Positions 52,301 to 60,891 of a stretch of 64,000 nt of DNA are shown piece by piece (the first letter of the stretch is position 1; every line of letters begins with the position of its first letter). The DNA lies in contig DGLA01000010.1 in assembly GCA_002387205.1 (NCBI GenBank), positions 372,438-436,437 of the forward strand, read 5' to 3'. This stretch comes from Stutzerimonas stutzeri (lineage in GTDB: Bacteria > Pseudomonadota > Gammaproteobacteria > Pseudomonadales > Pseudomonadaceae). The notes beneath the pieces were generated by a model that was not told the origin of the DNA, did no database searches, and was given only the letters and a program-made list of their open reading frames with translations. Position numbers and translations under genes: made by a program.

Positions 52301-54553
52301 TCAGTCTTCCAACACGCAATCTACGGTGTAGTAAGTCCCGTCGGGACGAGCCTCGTGTTGTAAACCATGCACGTCGGCATCAAATCCTGGAAAGTGCATA
52401 GCGAAGCGTTGTGCGAATGCCAGATAGTCAAGTATGGACCGCGTCTCGGCCGTAAACCGCTCGCCCGGCATGATCAGAGGAATCCCCGGCGGATAGGGGA
52501 CCAGCATAACCGCTGCAATGCGGCCCTCAAGCGCCTCGATCGGCACCGCCTCGACCTCCCCGCGAACCAGCTTGTCATAGGCATCGGCAGGTTTGATAGC
52601 CAGCTCTGGCAACGCCGTGTACATCCGTCTCATTGCTCTGGCCGTTGCGTTGTCTCTATAGCAGGCGTGCAATGCATCACAAAGGTCGCGCAGCCCCATC
52701 GTGTTGTACTGGCTGCCACCTGCCTGTGCGACGCTGGGCAAGGCGTCGCACAACGGCACGTTAGTGTCATAGTGCCGCTTGAACTCAAGCAACTCAGTCA
52801 GAAGCGTGCTCCACTTGCCCTTGGTAATACCCATGGAAAAAAGCACGAGAATCGAATAAAGCCCGGTCTTTTCGACAACGAGTCCACGTTCCCAGAGAAA
52901 CTTGCTGACGACAGCCGCCGGAATGCCGCGCTCATCCAGCTTCCCCCCTGCGGAAAGGCCGGGTGTAACCAGCGTGACCTTGATCGGGTCGAGCAATACA
53001 TAGTCGTCGGCAACCTCGCCGAAGCCATGCCACTCCCCTTCCGGAGTCAGCAGCCAGTCGGACGTCGCCACCGCTTCCGCACCGTCCGCCGCGGGTGGTT
53101 GCCAGATACTGAACCACCAATCATGAGCCGCCAGATGTTGGCGCACATTGGCCAGTGCGCGTCGGAAACTCAGGGCTTCGTCGAAGGTTTCCTGAACCAG
53201 CGAGCGCCCTGCCGGCCCTTCCATCATTGCGGAAGCCACGTCGAGCGACGCGAGGATCCCGTACTGCGGCGAGGTGGAAATGTGCATCATGAAGGCTTCG
53301 TTGAAACGGTCACGGTCCAGCTGGCGCTGATCGCTATCCAGTACGTGGATCATTGACGCCTGGCTGAACGCGGCCAATACCTTATGCGTAGAGTGCGTTG
53401 TGAAGACCAGCGGGCCCTGCTCACGCGTATCCATTCCGTAGCGACCGTCATAAAACTCATGAAAGGCCGCGTAGGCGTACCACGCCTCGTCGAAGTGCAA
53501 CACGTCGACGTTATCGCCCAGGGTTCGCTTGATCAGATTGGCGTTGTAGCAAAGGCCGTCATACGTCGAGTTGGTGATCACTGCCAGCTTGACGCGCGGT
53601 GGACGGCCACGAGCCAGCGGGTTGGCATCGATCTTGGCCTGAAGGGACTCGGCCGTGAACTCATCCAGTGGAATCGGGCCGATGATCCCCAGTTCGTTTC
53701 GCGACGGTGTCAGGTACAACGGGATCGCGCCGGTCATGATGATCGAATGGAGAATCGACTTGTGACAGTTTCGGTCCACCAGCACCAGGTCGTCCCTCGC
53801 CACCATCGAATGCCAGACGATCTTGTTTGCCGTGGAGGTTCCATTGATAACAAAGAAGGTGTGGTCGGCGCCGAAATTGCGCGCAGCGCGAGCCTCAGCG
53901 GCCGCAAGCGGCCCAGTGTGGTCCAGCAGCGACCCGAGTTCTGGAACCGACACCGAGAGATCGGACCGCAAGGTGTTTTCCCCAAAGAACTGATGAAACG
54001 CCTGCCCCACTGGACTCTTGCGAAACGCGACTCCACCGCCGTGCCCTGGCGTGTGCCAGGAATAGTTGGAATCCCCGGTGTGTTGAACCAGGGCACGAAA
54101 GAAGGGTGGCAGCAGTCCGTCCAGATAGCTGCGTGCGGCCCTGGCAGCCTGGCGAGCCAAAAACGGCACCGTGTCTTCGAACAGATAAAGAAGGCCGCGT
54201 AACTCGTTCAGGTCGGCCATCGCTTCAGCAGGAGCATTCTCGATGGTGATCTGCTCGCCCAGTGCAAAGATCGGGAGCTGCGGGGCTCGACGCCGTGCCA
54301 CACGAATCAGCCCCACCACATCCTGTAAAAGTCGCTGGTTCTCCCCCGCTCCCTCAGCCGCAACCAGGATGCAAGCCAGACCATGATGTGTCGAAGCGAC
54401 GATCCGGCCCTCGGCGGCGCTGCCGGTGGGGAGGATGTGGAAGCCGTCGCGCTCCAGTTCGGCCGCGATTTCACGGACCCGCTCACCGGCGACGGTATCG
54501 GCCTTGATGTCGCGATGAACAATAAGAATGGGGAACTTGAGATCTTTGTACAT
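52301..54553 (-). CDS. ldcA: Lysine/arginine/ornithine decarboxylase LdcA
   Basis: A 750-residue fold-type I PLP decarboxylase with the N-terminal response-regulator-like wing (LIVHRDIKADTVAGERVREI). The PLP Lys391 lies in TTHSTHKVLAAFSQ; FDEAWYAYAAFHEFY precedes it and SWHTPGHGGGVAF is the conserved N-terminal core segment. Very similar from memory to Pseudomonas LdcA, which makes cadaverine from L-lysine. No antiporter cadB or ldcB follows, so it is likely metabolic. ATG at 54553 has a GAAGAGC-type RBS. Monocistronic. Confidence 0.94.
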   Translation of the reverse strand: MYKDLKFPILIVHRDIKADTVAGERVREIAAELERDGFHILPTGSAAEGRIVASTHHGLACILVAAEGAGENQRLLQDVVGLIRVARRRAPQLPIFALGEQITIENAPAEAMADLNELRGLLYLFEDTVPFLARQAARAARSYLDGLLPPFFRALVQHTGDSNYSWHTPGHGGGVAFRKSPVGQAFHQFFGENTLRSDLSVSVPELGSLLDHTGPLAAAEARAARNFGADHTFFVINGTSTANKIVWHSMVARDDLVLVDRNCHKSILHSIIMTGAIPLYLTPSRNELGIIGPIPLDEFTAESLQAKIDANPLARGRPPRVKLAVITNSTYDGLCYNANLIKRTLGDNVDVLHFDEAWYAYAAFHEFYDGRYGMDTREQGPLVFTTHSTHKVLAAFSQASMIHVLDSDQRQLDRDRFNEAFMMHISTSPQYGILASLDVASAMMEGPAGRSLVQETFDEALSFRRALANVRQHLAAHDWWFSIWQPPAADGAEAVATSDWLLTPEGEWHGFGEVADDYVLLDPIKVTLVTPGLSAGGKLDERGIPAAVVSKFLWERGLVVEKTGLYSILVLFSMGITKGKWSTLLTELLEFKRHYDTNVPLCDALPSVAQAGGSQYNTMGLRDLCDALHACYRDNATARAMRRMYTALPELAIKPADAYDKLVRGEVEAVPIEALEGRIAAVMLVPYPPGIPLIMPGERFTAETRSILDYLAFAQRFAMHFPGFDADVHGLQHEARPDGTYYTVDCVLED

Positions 54554-54736
54554 GAGCTCTTCCTGAAGGCGTTCCCCTCCAGAGTAGAAGCTCCGCTGCG
54601 GAGCACCAAGCGCTGATGACGCAATCGGGCAATCGCGCCGAAACGCTGCCTAGCAGCCATGCGTAAACCGTCGCGTCCGGTCAGGCAGCGTTGAGTGTGG
54701 GGCTCGGTGCGAGTCCGGCAGAAAACCTGCGAAAAG

Positions 54737-55498
54737 CTAGGCGGGCTGGGCCTCTGCCTCTACCGGCGCAGGCTGCTCGAGCTGAACCCACAAAGGCGTT
54801 GCGCCTGCCGCTTTCTCGATCGCCTGCAGGCGCGCCAAATGGGCGGCGACTTCGTCAGCGTTGGCACGGATGACCGGAGTCCTGGTTCGATCGGCTGGCA
54901 GTCGGCGGACAGGTGTCGCCTGCTGGCGCCCACCGTTCTGGCTGTCAGCACCGTCGCCAGCCAGCGACAGATTGGTCTGCCCACCCGTCATGGTCAGGTA
55001 GACGTCGGCAAGAATTTCGGCGTCCAGCAATGCGCCGTGCAGGTCGCGCCCGGAGTTGTCCACTCCATAGCGCTTGCACAGCGCATCGAGACTGTTGCGC
55101 TGGCCCGGATGACGCTCGCGGGCCATCAACAAGGTATCGAGGATGCTGCAGTGATCGCTCAGCTCTGCGCGATCCTGCTGCCCGAGCAGGGAAAACTCGT
55201 TGTTGATGAAGCCAACATCGAACGCAGCGTTGTGAATAATCAGCTGGGCGCCCTTGATGAATTCAAAGAACTCATCAGCCACATCCTTGAAGCGTGGTTT
55301 GTCGGTCAGGAATTCGTTGGTGATGCCGTGGACGGCGATGGCGCCCTCGTCCACTTCCCGATCAGGCTGCAGGTAGACATGATAGTGCCGGCCAGTGAGC
55401 TTGCGACCAATAACCTCGACGCAACCGATCTCGATGATCCGGTGGCCGTCGGTCACCGGCATACCGGTGGTTTCAGTGTCCAGCACTACGCTACGCAT
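54737..55498 (-). CDS. dnaQ: DNA polymerase III epsilon subunit, proofreading exonuclease
   Basis: A 253-residue DEDDh exonuclease. ExoI motif VVLDTETTG has Asp7 and Glu9; HNAAFDVGFINNEF is ExoII; HGALLDAEILADVY (HxAxxD) is ExoIII. The C-terminal 60 residues are the flexible segment and alpha-binding tail. Proofreads in the replisome. Follows rnhA by 13 bases, the same order as in many gammaproteobacteria. Confidence 0.95.
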   Translation of the reverse strand: MRSVVLDTETTGMPVTDGHRIIEIGCVEVIGRKLTGRHYHVYLQPDREVDEGAIAVHGITNEFLTDKPRFKDVADEFFEFIKGAQLIIHNAAFDVGFINNEFSLLGQQDRAELSDHCSILDTLLMARERHPGQRNSLDALCKRYGVDNSGRDLHGALLDAEILADVYLTMTGGQTNLSLAGDGADSQNGGRQQATPVRRLPADRTRTPVIRANADEVAAHLARLQAIEKAAGATPLWVQLEQPAPVEAEAQPA

Positions 55499-55511
55499 GT
55501 TTGCAACTCTC

Positions 55512-55964
55512 TCAAGCGGTTTGTCGTTTGGCCTGAACTACGCCGCGGTTGGCCAGTAGATCCGCGCGCTCGTTACCTGGATGACCGGTGTGGCCACGAA
55601 CCCACTGCCACGTTACCTGATGCCGGTTGACCTGTTCGTCCAGCAACCGCCAAAGATCGGCGTTCTTGACAGGTTGTTTGGCAGCCGTCTTCCAGCCGCG
55701 CTTCTTCCAGTTCGGCATCCAGTCGTTGATGCCCTGCATCACGTACTGCGAATCGGTCACCAGGCGCACCTGACAGGGACGTTTCAGCTCTTCCAGGGCT
55801 CGTATGGCCGCCATAAGCTCCATCCGGTTGTTGGTGGTCTCAGCTTCGCCACCCCAAAGTTCCCGCTCGACACCCTTGAATACCAGCAGTGCGCCCCAGC
55901 CACCGGGACCCGGGTTTCCCTTGCAGGCGCCATCGGTGTAAATCTCGACTATCTCATCACTCAT
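55512..55964 (-). CDS. rnhA: Ribonuclease HI
   Basis: A 150-residue RNase HI degrading the RNA strand of RNA-DNA hybrids. YTDGACKGNPGPGGWG contains catalytic Asp10; TTNNRMELMAAIRALE (Glu), LVTDSQYVMQGI (Asp) and GHTGHPGNERADLLAN (His, Asp) complete the site. The start at 55964 is the family N-terminus (MSDEIVEIYTDG); a long extension to 56201 is antisense-like low-complexity sequence. Sits between a methyltransferase gene (15 bases) and dnaQ. Confidence 0.96.
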   Translation of the reverse strand: MSDEIVEIYTDGACKGNPGPGGWGALLVFKGVERELWGGEAETTNNRMELMAAIRALEELKRPCQVRLVTDSQYVMQGINDWMPNWKKRGWKTAAKQPVKNADLWRLLDEQVNRHQVTWQWVRGHTGHPGNERADLLANRGVVQAKRQTA

Positions 55965-55978
55965 CTGGACCCTGCCCA

Positions 55979-56737
55979 CTACTGTTCGGCGTCGCGGCGG
56001 CTGACCTTCGCCACCGGCAGCGGCAGCAACTGGCCCATACGCTCCCGGCGATTCTGTCGCAGCGGTCGCAAACCCACCGTCAGCTTGCGTGCTACCAGAA
56101 GATAGAACCCACCGGTGGGCGCTTGCAGCCGTTGCCCGGCAATGTCCAGCCGGGACAGCCGCGCCTGCCACTGGCTCGAGGAAAGCGGCGGACAATAGCA
56201 CCCGAACCGTCGTTTCTCCAGAGCGAATCCCAGCAGATTGAGCCAGTCGCCGACCCGTGTCGGACGAATGCAGCGTGCATGGCGAAACGCCTTGCGCGAC
56301 AGCAAACGCGTAAGGCCCCAGGCGCTCCAGGGGTTAATCCCGATGATCAGCAGATGTCCTCCCGGACGAACGCTTCGTGCCGCCTCCCGCAACAGCGCAT
56401 GGGGCGACAGACTGAAGTCCAGGCCGTGCTGGACGACAACCACATCGGCCGCGTGCTCTCCGATCGGCCAGGACTGCTCTTCGCAGAAAATATCGACACC
56501 GGGCAGCGGCGGCCCGATGCGGACACTTCGCTTGATCTTTTGCGGCTCGATACTGGTATGTGCCACCGGCGCGTAATGAACCAGGTAACTGCCGAAACAG
56601 CGGGCCAGCTCATGGCCGAGCGCTCGCTGCTCCTGCTCAAGCAATTGCTGCCCCAGCGGTCCTTGAAACCAGGCGCTGGTTTCGTTCATCAAGTGCAACC
56701 AGGGATCGTCTCCCTTGGCGCAGGATCGGTCTTTCAT
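55979..56737 (-). CDS. Class I SAM-dependent methyltransferase
   Basis: A 252-residue methyltransferase of the Methyltransf_11 type. The N-terminal helix QGPLGQQLLEQEQRALGHEL is followed by DVVVVQHGLDFSLSPHALLREAARSVRPGGHLLII, showing the motif II/III region. The GxGxG SAM motif is eroded, which is typical of this gloB/rnhA-linked protein. Substrate unknown. ATG at 56737 with GGAG/GAGG upstream. Divergent from gloB, first gene of the rnhA-dnaQ unit. Confidence 0.88.
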   Translation of the reverse strand: MKDRSCAKGDDPWLHLMNETSAWFQGPLGQQLLEQEQRALGHELARCFGSYLVHYAPVAHTSIEPQKIKRSVRIGPPLPGVDIFCEEQSWPIGEHAADVVVVQHGLDFSLSPHALLREAARSVRPGGHLLIIGINPWSAWGLTRLLSRKAFRHARCIRPTRVGDWLNLLGFALEKRRFGCYCPPLSSSQWQARLSRLDIAGQRLQAPTGGFYLLVARKLTVGLRPLRQNRRERMGQLLPLPVAKVSRRDAEQ

Positions 56738-56849
56738 GCCTCGGCTCCGTTCATCGGGTTGGCCGGTTTGGCCGCAGCAGCAGGCCGCACGCACTTTCCT
56801 TTCGGGCTGTTAGGATGCGCCTTTGCTATCGACTTGGCGACCCGCATAT

Positions 56850-57629
56850 ATGTTGAAGATAGAAGCTCTTCCCGCCTTTACCGACAACTACATCTGGCTG
56901 ATTCAGGATGATGAACAACGGCTCTGTGCAGTGGTCGATCCGGGGGACGCGAACCCTGTTCAGGCCTGGCTGGATCGGCACCCCGAATGGCGACTGACCG
57001 ACATCCTGACAACCCATCACCATCCCGACCACGTCGGCGGAGTCGTGCAGCTCAAGACCCGCCACCAGGCCAGGGTGTACGGACCGGCCACCGAGAACAT
57101 TCCGGGGCGGGACGAGGCGCTGGCCCAAGGTAAGCGTATCGAGGTGCTCGGTCACACTCTGGAGGTCATTGACGTGCCGGGGCATACACTCGGCCACATC
57201 GCGTACTTCCATGACGATCACCAGACGCCGTGGCTATTGAGTGGTGACACCCTGTTCGCTGGTGGTTGCGGCCGTCTGTTCGAAGGGACGCCAGCGCAAA
57301 TGTTCAACTCGCTGCAGCGGCTGGCAGCACTACCAGCGCATACGCTCATCTACTGCGCGCATGAATACACCCTGGCCAACCTGCGTTTTGCCCAGGCTGT
57401 GGAGCCCGATAATCATCACATTTCACAAAGGCTCGAACTGGTCACCAGGCAGCGGGGGGAAAACCAGATTACGCTGCCGTCCGATCTTCGGACCGAACTG
57501 GCCACCAATCCCTTCCTTCGCAGTACTGAAGGTGCGGTAGCAGCTGCCGCAAAACAGCAGAGCGGCCAGGAACTGGACACACCCGAGGCCGTATTTGCGG
57601 CTATCCGCGCATGGAAAGACCGCTTCTGA
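56850..57629 (+). CDS. gloB: Hydroxyacylglutathione hydrolase (glyoxalase II)
   Basis: A 259-residue metallo-beta-lactamase-fold thioesterase releasing D-lactate and glutathione from S-lactoylglutathione. Metal motif LTTHHHPDHVGG (HxHxDH) is complete, followed by PGHTLGHIAYF (His), SGDTLFAGGCGRLFEG (Asp bridge) and YCAHEYTLANLRFA (His). The start at 56850 gives the usual LKIEALPAFTDNYIW N-terminus. Detoxifies methylglyoxal in the cytoplasm. mltD follows on the same strand. Confidence 0.96.
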   Translation: MLKIEALPAFTDNYIWLIQDDEQRLCAVVDPGDANPVQAWLDRHPEWRLTDILTTHHHPDHVGGVVQLKTRHQARVYGPATENIPGRDEALAQGKRIEVLGHTLEVIDVPGHTLGHIAYFHDDHQTPWLLSGDTLFAGGCGRLFEGTPAQMFNSLQRLAALPAHTLIYCAHEYTLANLRFAQAVEPDNHHISQRLELVTRQRGENQITLPSDLRTELATNPFLRSTEGAVAAAAKQQSGQELDTPEAVFAAIRAWKDRF

Positions 57630-57729
57630 CTAAGCTCGACCAGTGCCCAAAACCGGGGCGTTTGCTTGACCCGCTGGAATGGCATTCCTACACTCCCTCG
57701 AATTTTGCGCCCGGGGAAGCCTCCAGCCA

Positions 57730-59277
57730 ATGTCTTCTGACTTTTCGAACAGCCCTCAACCGGACGCCTTGGCAGCCTCCGGTCGGGCCCTGGCACTGGC
57801 CATCTGTCTTGCCATAACAGGCTGCCAGAGCACCGGCTCCGGCACGCCTGAAAGCTCCCCGCTGCCAATCGCCGAACAGGTGGTGGACGATACGCTGTGG
57901 CTGTCCGATACGCCCGCAGCGCCACCCTCCCATACCGATATCTGGGATCGGGTCAGGCACGGCTTCAAGCTGCAGGAATACAACGACGGTAATCCTCGGA
58001 TCGAACAGCAGCGCCTGCTGTTCGCCAGTCGCCCGAACTCCATCGAAGTCGCCAGCGAACGCGGCGGGCTTTACATTCACTATATCGTCGAGCAACTGGA
58101 AGAGCGCGATATGCCGCTCGAACTGGCGCTTCTGCCAATCATAGAGAGCGCCTACAACCCCTTCGCCTACTCGCCGGCACAGGCTGTAGGCCTCTGGCAG
58201 TTCATTCCCTCGACGGGACGGCACTTCAATCTGCAACAGACCAGCTGGTATGACGGCCGCCGCGACATCACCGCATCGACCACTGCGGCGCTGCGCTACC
58301 TTTCCTATCTCCACGGTCTTTTCAATGACGACTGGCTGCTTGCGCTGGCTGCCTACAACGCCGGCGAAGGCACCGTCAGCCGGGCGATCGAGCGCAACCA
58401 GAAGCTTGGCTTGCCAACCGACTACTGGAATCTGTCACTGCCCAACGAGACCCGTGACTATGTACCCAAGCTGTTGGCACTGGCGCAGATGGTGCAGAGC
58501 CCCGATGCATACGGTTTGAATCTCCGCCCGATCGCCAACGAACCCTATTTCGAAGTGGTCACCCTAAAGCAACGGATGGACCTTTCACGCGTCGCCGAAA
58601 TGGTTGATGTCGACGAAGACGAGATCTATCAGCTCAACCCCGCCTTTACCCGCCGTATCACGCTCGACGGACCGCAGCATTTGCTGGTTCCGAGTGCAAA
58701 GGCCGAGATGCTGGCTGCCAACCTGGCCTTGATGAAACCGCAGGATCTGGTCGACTGGCAGCAGTACAAGGTGCGACCTGGCGATACCCTGGGTTCGATC
58801 GCCAACCGCTATCGACTCAGCCTCAACATCATCCGAGACATCAACCGCCTCAAAGGAGACCGACTGCAGATTGGCCAGGTGTTGAGCATTCCGCAATCAA
58901 CCTCGGCAGATCAGTCACCCGAACTCCTGCATGCGGTTGCGCGAAGCCAGCCCGCGCCGCGCAGCTATCGAGTACGCCAGGGAGACAGTCTCTGGGATAT
59001 CGCCAAAGCTCAGAAGGTTTCGGTTCGCGATCTGCAGAGATGGAACAACCTGTCCGGCAGCAATCTCAAGGTCGGCCAGGCGCTTTTTCTTCAGGCTGCC
59101 GGCAGCAAGGCGAAGGCCAAAGCCACACCGACCTACTACAAGGTCAAGAAAGGCGACTCTCTCTACGAAATCGCCAAACGCTTCAAGGTTCAGATCAACC
59201 ATCTGAAGACCTGGAATCCTAGAGACAGCGCAGTGCTCAAGCCCGGACAGACCTTGACCCTGTATCTACCACGCTAG
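57730..59277 (+). CDS. mltD: Membrane-bound lytic transglycosylase D (lipoprotein)
   Basis: A 515-residue outer-membrane lipoprotein: signal helix ALALAICLAITGC with the lipobox Cys32. Catalytic SLT domain begins near 115; Glu139 in LLPIIESAYNPFAYSPAQAV is the catalytic acid and GLWQFIPSTGR follows. Three C-terminal LysM domains start at YKVRPGDTLGSIANRY, YRVRQGDSLWDIAKAQ and YKVKKGDSLYEIAKRF; these bind peptidoglycan. Cleaves glycan strands with 1,6-anhydro ends. The longer start at 57679 lacks a signal sequence at its head. Confidence 0.95.
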   Translation: MSSDFSNSPQPDALAASGRALALAICLAITGCQSTGSGTPESSPLPIAEQVVDDTLWLSDTPAAPPSHTDIWDRVRHGFKLQEYNDGNPRIEQQRLLFASRPNSIEVASERGGLYIHYIVEQLEERDMPLELALLPIIESAYNPFAYSPAQAVGLWQFIPSTGRHFNLQQTSWYDGRRDITASTTAALRYLSYLHGLFNDDWLLALAAYNAGEGTVSRAIERNQKLGLPTDYWNLSLPNETRDYVPKLLALAQMVQSPDAYGLNLRPIANEPYFEVVTLKQRMDLSRVAEMVDVDEDEIYQLNPAFTRRITLDGPQHLLVPSAKAEMLAANLALMKPQDLVDWQQYKVRPGDTLGSIANRYRLSLNIIRDINRLKGDRLQIGQVLSIPQSTSADQSPELLHAVARSQPAPRSYRVRQGDSLWDIAKAQKVSVRDLQRWNNLSGSNLKVGQALFLQAAGSKAKAKATPTYYKVKKGDSLYEIAKRFKVQINHLKTWNPRDSAVLKPGQTLTLYLPR

Positions 59278-59293
59278 CAGCCCTATACGTTCT

Positions 59294-59310
59294 GCGGCAC
59301 CTGGTGCCGC
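59294..59310. terminator. Hairpin between convergent mltD and HDOD genes
   Basis: GCGGCA-CCTGG-TGCCGC, 6-bp stem, 16 bases after the mltD stop. No T-tract; possible weak bidirectional terminator. Confidence 0.4.
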
Positions 59311-59324
59311 CGCACTGCCATTTG

Positions 59325-60770
59325 TTAGGTGCGCCTGCTAAGCGCCTCAAGGCAACGACCGGCCAGCTGATTGAACCGCTGGAACGCCACGAACTGCTCA
59401 TGCTTCAAAGCCCTTCCCGATATTCGCCCGTCGGCGTAGAGCACACCGATCTCCCGCTTGCCGGCCATCAGCGGCGCAATGAAGAACATGCCTTTGCCCA
59501 GCTGCGTTCGAATGGGCAGGCTGACCAGATCTTCCAGACTGTAGCTCGCTGGCACCCCCATCCATAACGACTCACGCTGACGAAGTACATAGCTGAAGAT
59601 ATGCGCCTCGCCGGGCTGTTCAACAGGCAGAACGAAGGTCTTCAGCCAGCCCTGGGTCTGTTCGCCAACGACACACTTTGCGCGAAAGGTCGATTGCTGG
59701 TCAGCCAGAACTGTCAACATCACCCGCTCGAGACCGGCGCCCAGGTGCAGCCCCTTGAGCAAGGTATCGAGGATGAGATTCACATCGCCGCGGCTGGCCG
59801 CCATCATGCCCAGGTCCTGCATGGCCTGTTGCATCAATACCAGATCCGGCTGCAGTTGCATCGCCTTGCGCTCCGCTTGCTGCAACCGCACCTGCTCCGG
59901 GTCAGTCGAGGGAATAAGCGTGCAGAGACGGCTGGCGCCGAATGTTGCCGCGACCTGAACCGCCTCGTCGGCACTGTCGAAGATCTGCTGCATGGCATCC
60001 TCGCGGGAAATACCCGTAAGTTCGGCTAGTTCCTCCACGAGTCGCTCCATGGTCGGGCTATCCCATCCCTCCATGGCAGCCGAACTGATTCTGACACCGA
60101 GGCTGACAGAGCGTACCGCGGGATCCCTTAGATTGAGCGACCCATGGGCAAGACTGGCGAGCTCGCCGATGTTCCAGCTCTTGATCAGCCCCAGACTGAG
60201 CTGACGGAAACTGGTACCTAGCACCTTCTCGACCGCCTTCTCCGGGTCCGGAGTATCTTCTGCCAGGGCAGAGGCCAGATTGTCGGCCTGCTCGCCACCG
60301 CAACCCCAGAACGCCATTTCCCCAACCTGGTGAAGCAGGGCCGCGATGAACACCTCTTCTTCGTGCTTGGCCAGAACGTAGCCAGCGATGTTACGAGCCT
60401 GAACCGCGGCGTGGAATGAACGAGCCAGCGTTTCCTGCAGCTGCCGACGCGGCGCACGGTCGAGCAGCCCATCGATCAAGCTGACCGACAGGCTGATCAG
60501 CCTTACGTTGTCGAAGCCGATCATGACGATCGCTCGGGAGATGGTCTTGATGGTTTCCTGCGAAGGGTTGTAGTAGCTGCTATTGCCCACTCGCAGCACC
60601 TTCGATGTCAGGGCTGCATCACGGAGCAACACATCGGCAAGCTGTTGTACGGAAGAGTTCTGCTGTTCGGTCAGGCGCTGAAGATCCTGCACCACCGCGG
60701 CCAGTGCAGGCAGCTCGGACTGGTTCAGTCGATCAATCCATGACTGCAAACCGAAGGTAGTTTCACTCAA
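59325..60770 (-). CDS. HDOD domain signalling protein with C-terminal GAF-like region
   Basis: A 481-residue cytoplasmic protein with an HDOD domain in the first 240 residues (LPALAAVVQDLQRLTEQQ, VLRVGNSSYYNPSQETIKTI, AALLHQVGEMAFWG), lacking a full HD metal motif (HDIG is replaced by LLHQVGEMA), so it is non-catalytic. The C-terminal part is GAF-like (LILDTLLKGLHLGAGLERVM, VGVLYADGRISGR). HDOD proteins influence motility or stress signalling. The frame is open to 60893, which would overlap the divergent solute-binding gene. A TTG at 60770 with AAGG upstream gives the usual N-terminus and leaves a 121-bp promoter gap. Confidence 0.83.
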   Translation of the reverse strand: MSETTFGLQSWIDRLNQSELPALAAVVQDLQRLTEQQNSSVQQLADVLLRDAALTSKVLRVGNSSYYNPSQETIKTISRAIVMIGFDNVRLISLSVSLIDGLLDRAPRRQLQETLARSFHAAVQARNIAGYVLAKHEEEVFIAALLHQVGEMAFWGCGGEQADNLASALAEDTPDPEKAVEKVLGTSFRQLSLGLIKSWNIGELASLAHGSLNLRDPAVRSVSLGVRISSAAMEGWDSPTMERLVEELAELTGISREDAMQQIFDSADEAVQVAATFGASRLCTLIPSTDPEQVRLQQAERKAMQLQPDLVLMQQAMQDLGMMAASRGDVNLILDTLLKGLHLGAGLERVMLTVLADQQSTFRAKCVVGEQTQGWLKTFVLPVEQPGEAHIFSYVLRQRESLWMGVPASYSLEDLVSLPIRTQLGKGMFFIAPLMAGKREIGVLYADGRISGRALKHEQFVAFQRFNQLAGRCLEALSRRT

Positions 60771-60891
60771 GATCGCGACCTTACCCTCGATACGGGCGTC
60801 GATGAAGGGAAACGCAGTTTGCCCAGATGGCTGGTCTTTTTCCAGCGGATACAAGCTGTTACTGTACCCGGCCGAAAAGACCGAAAGCGCC

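Noticed and set aside
54690..54735. tRNA-like GGTGCGAGTCCGGC segment
   Set aside because: It resembles a T-arm, but I could not find acceptor, D and anticodon arms upstream, so no tRNA is called.
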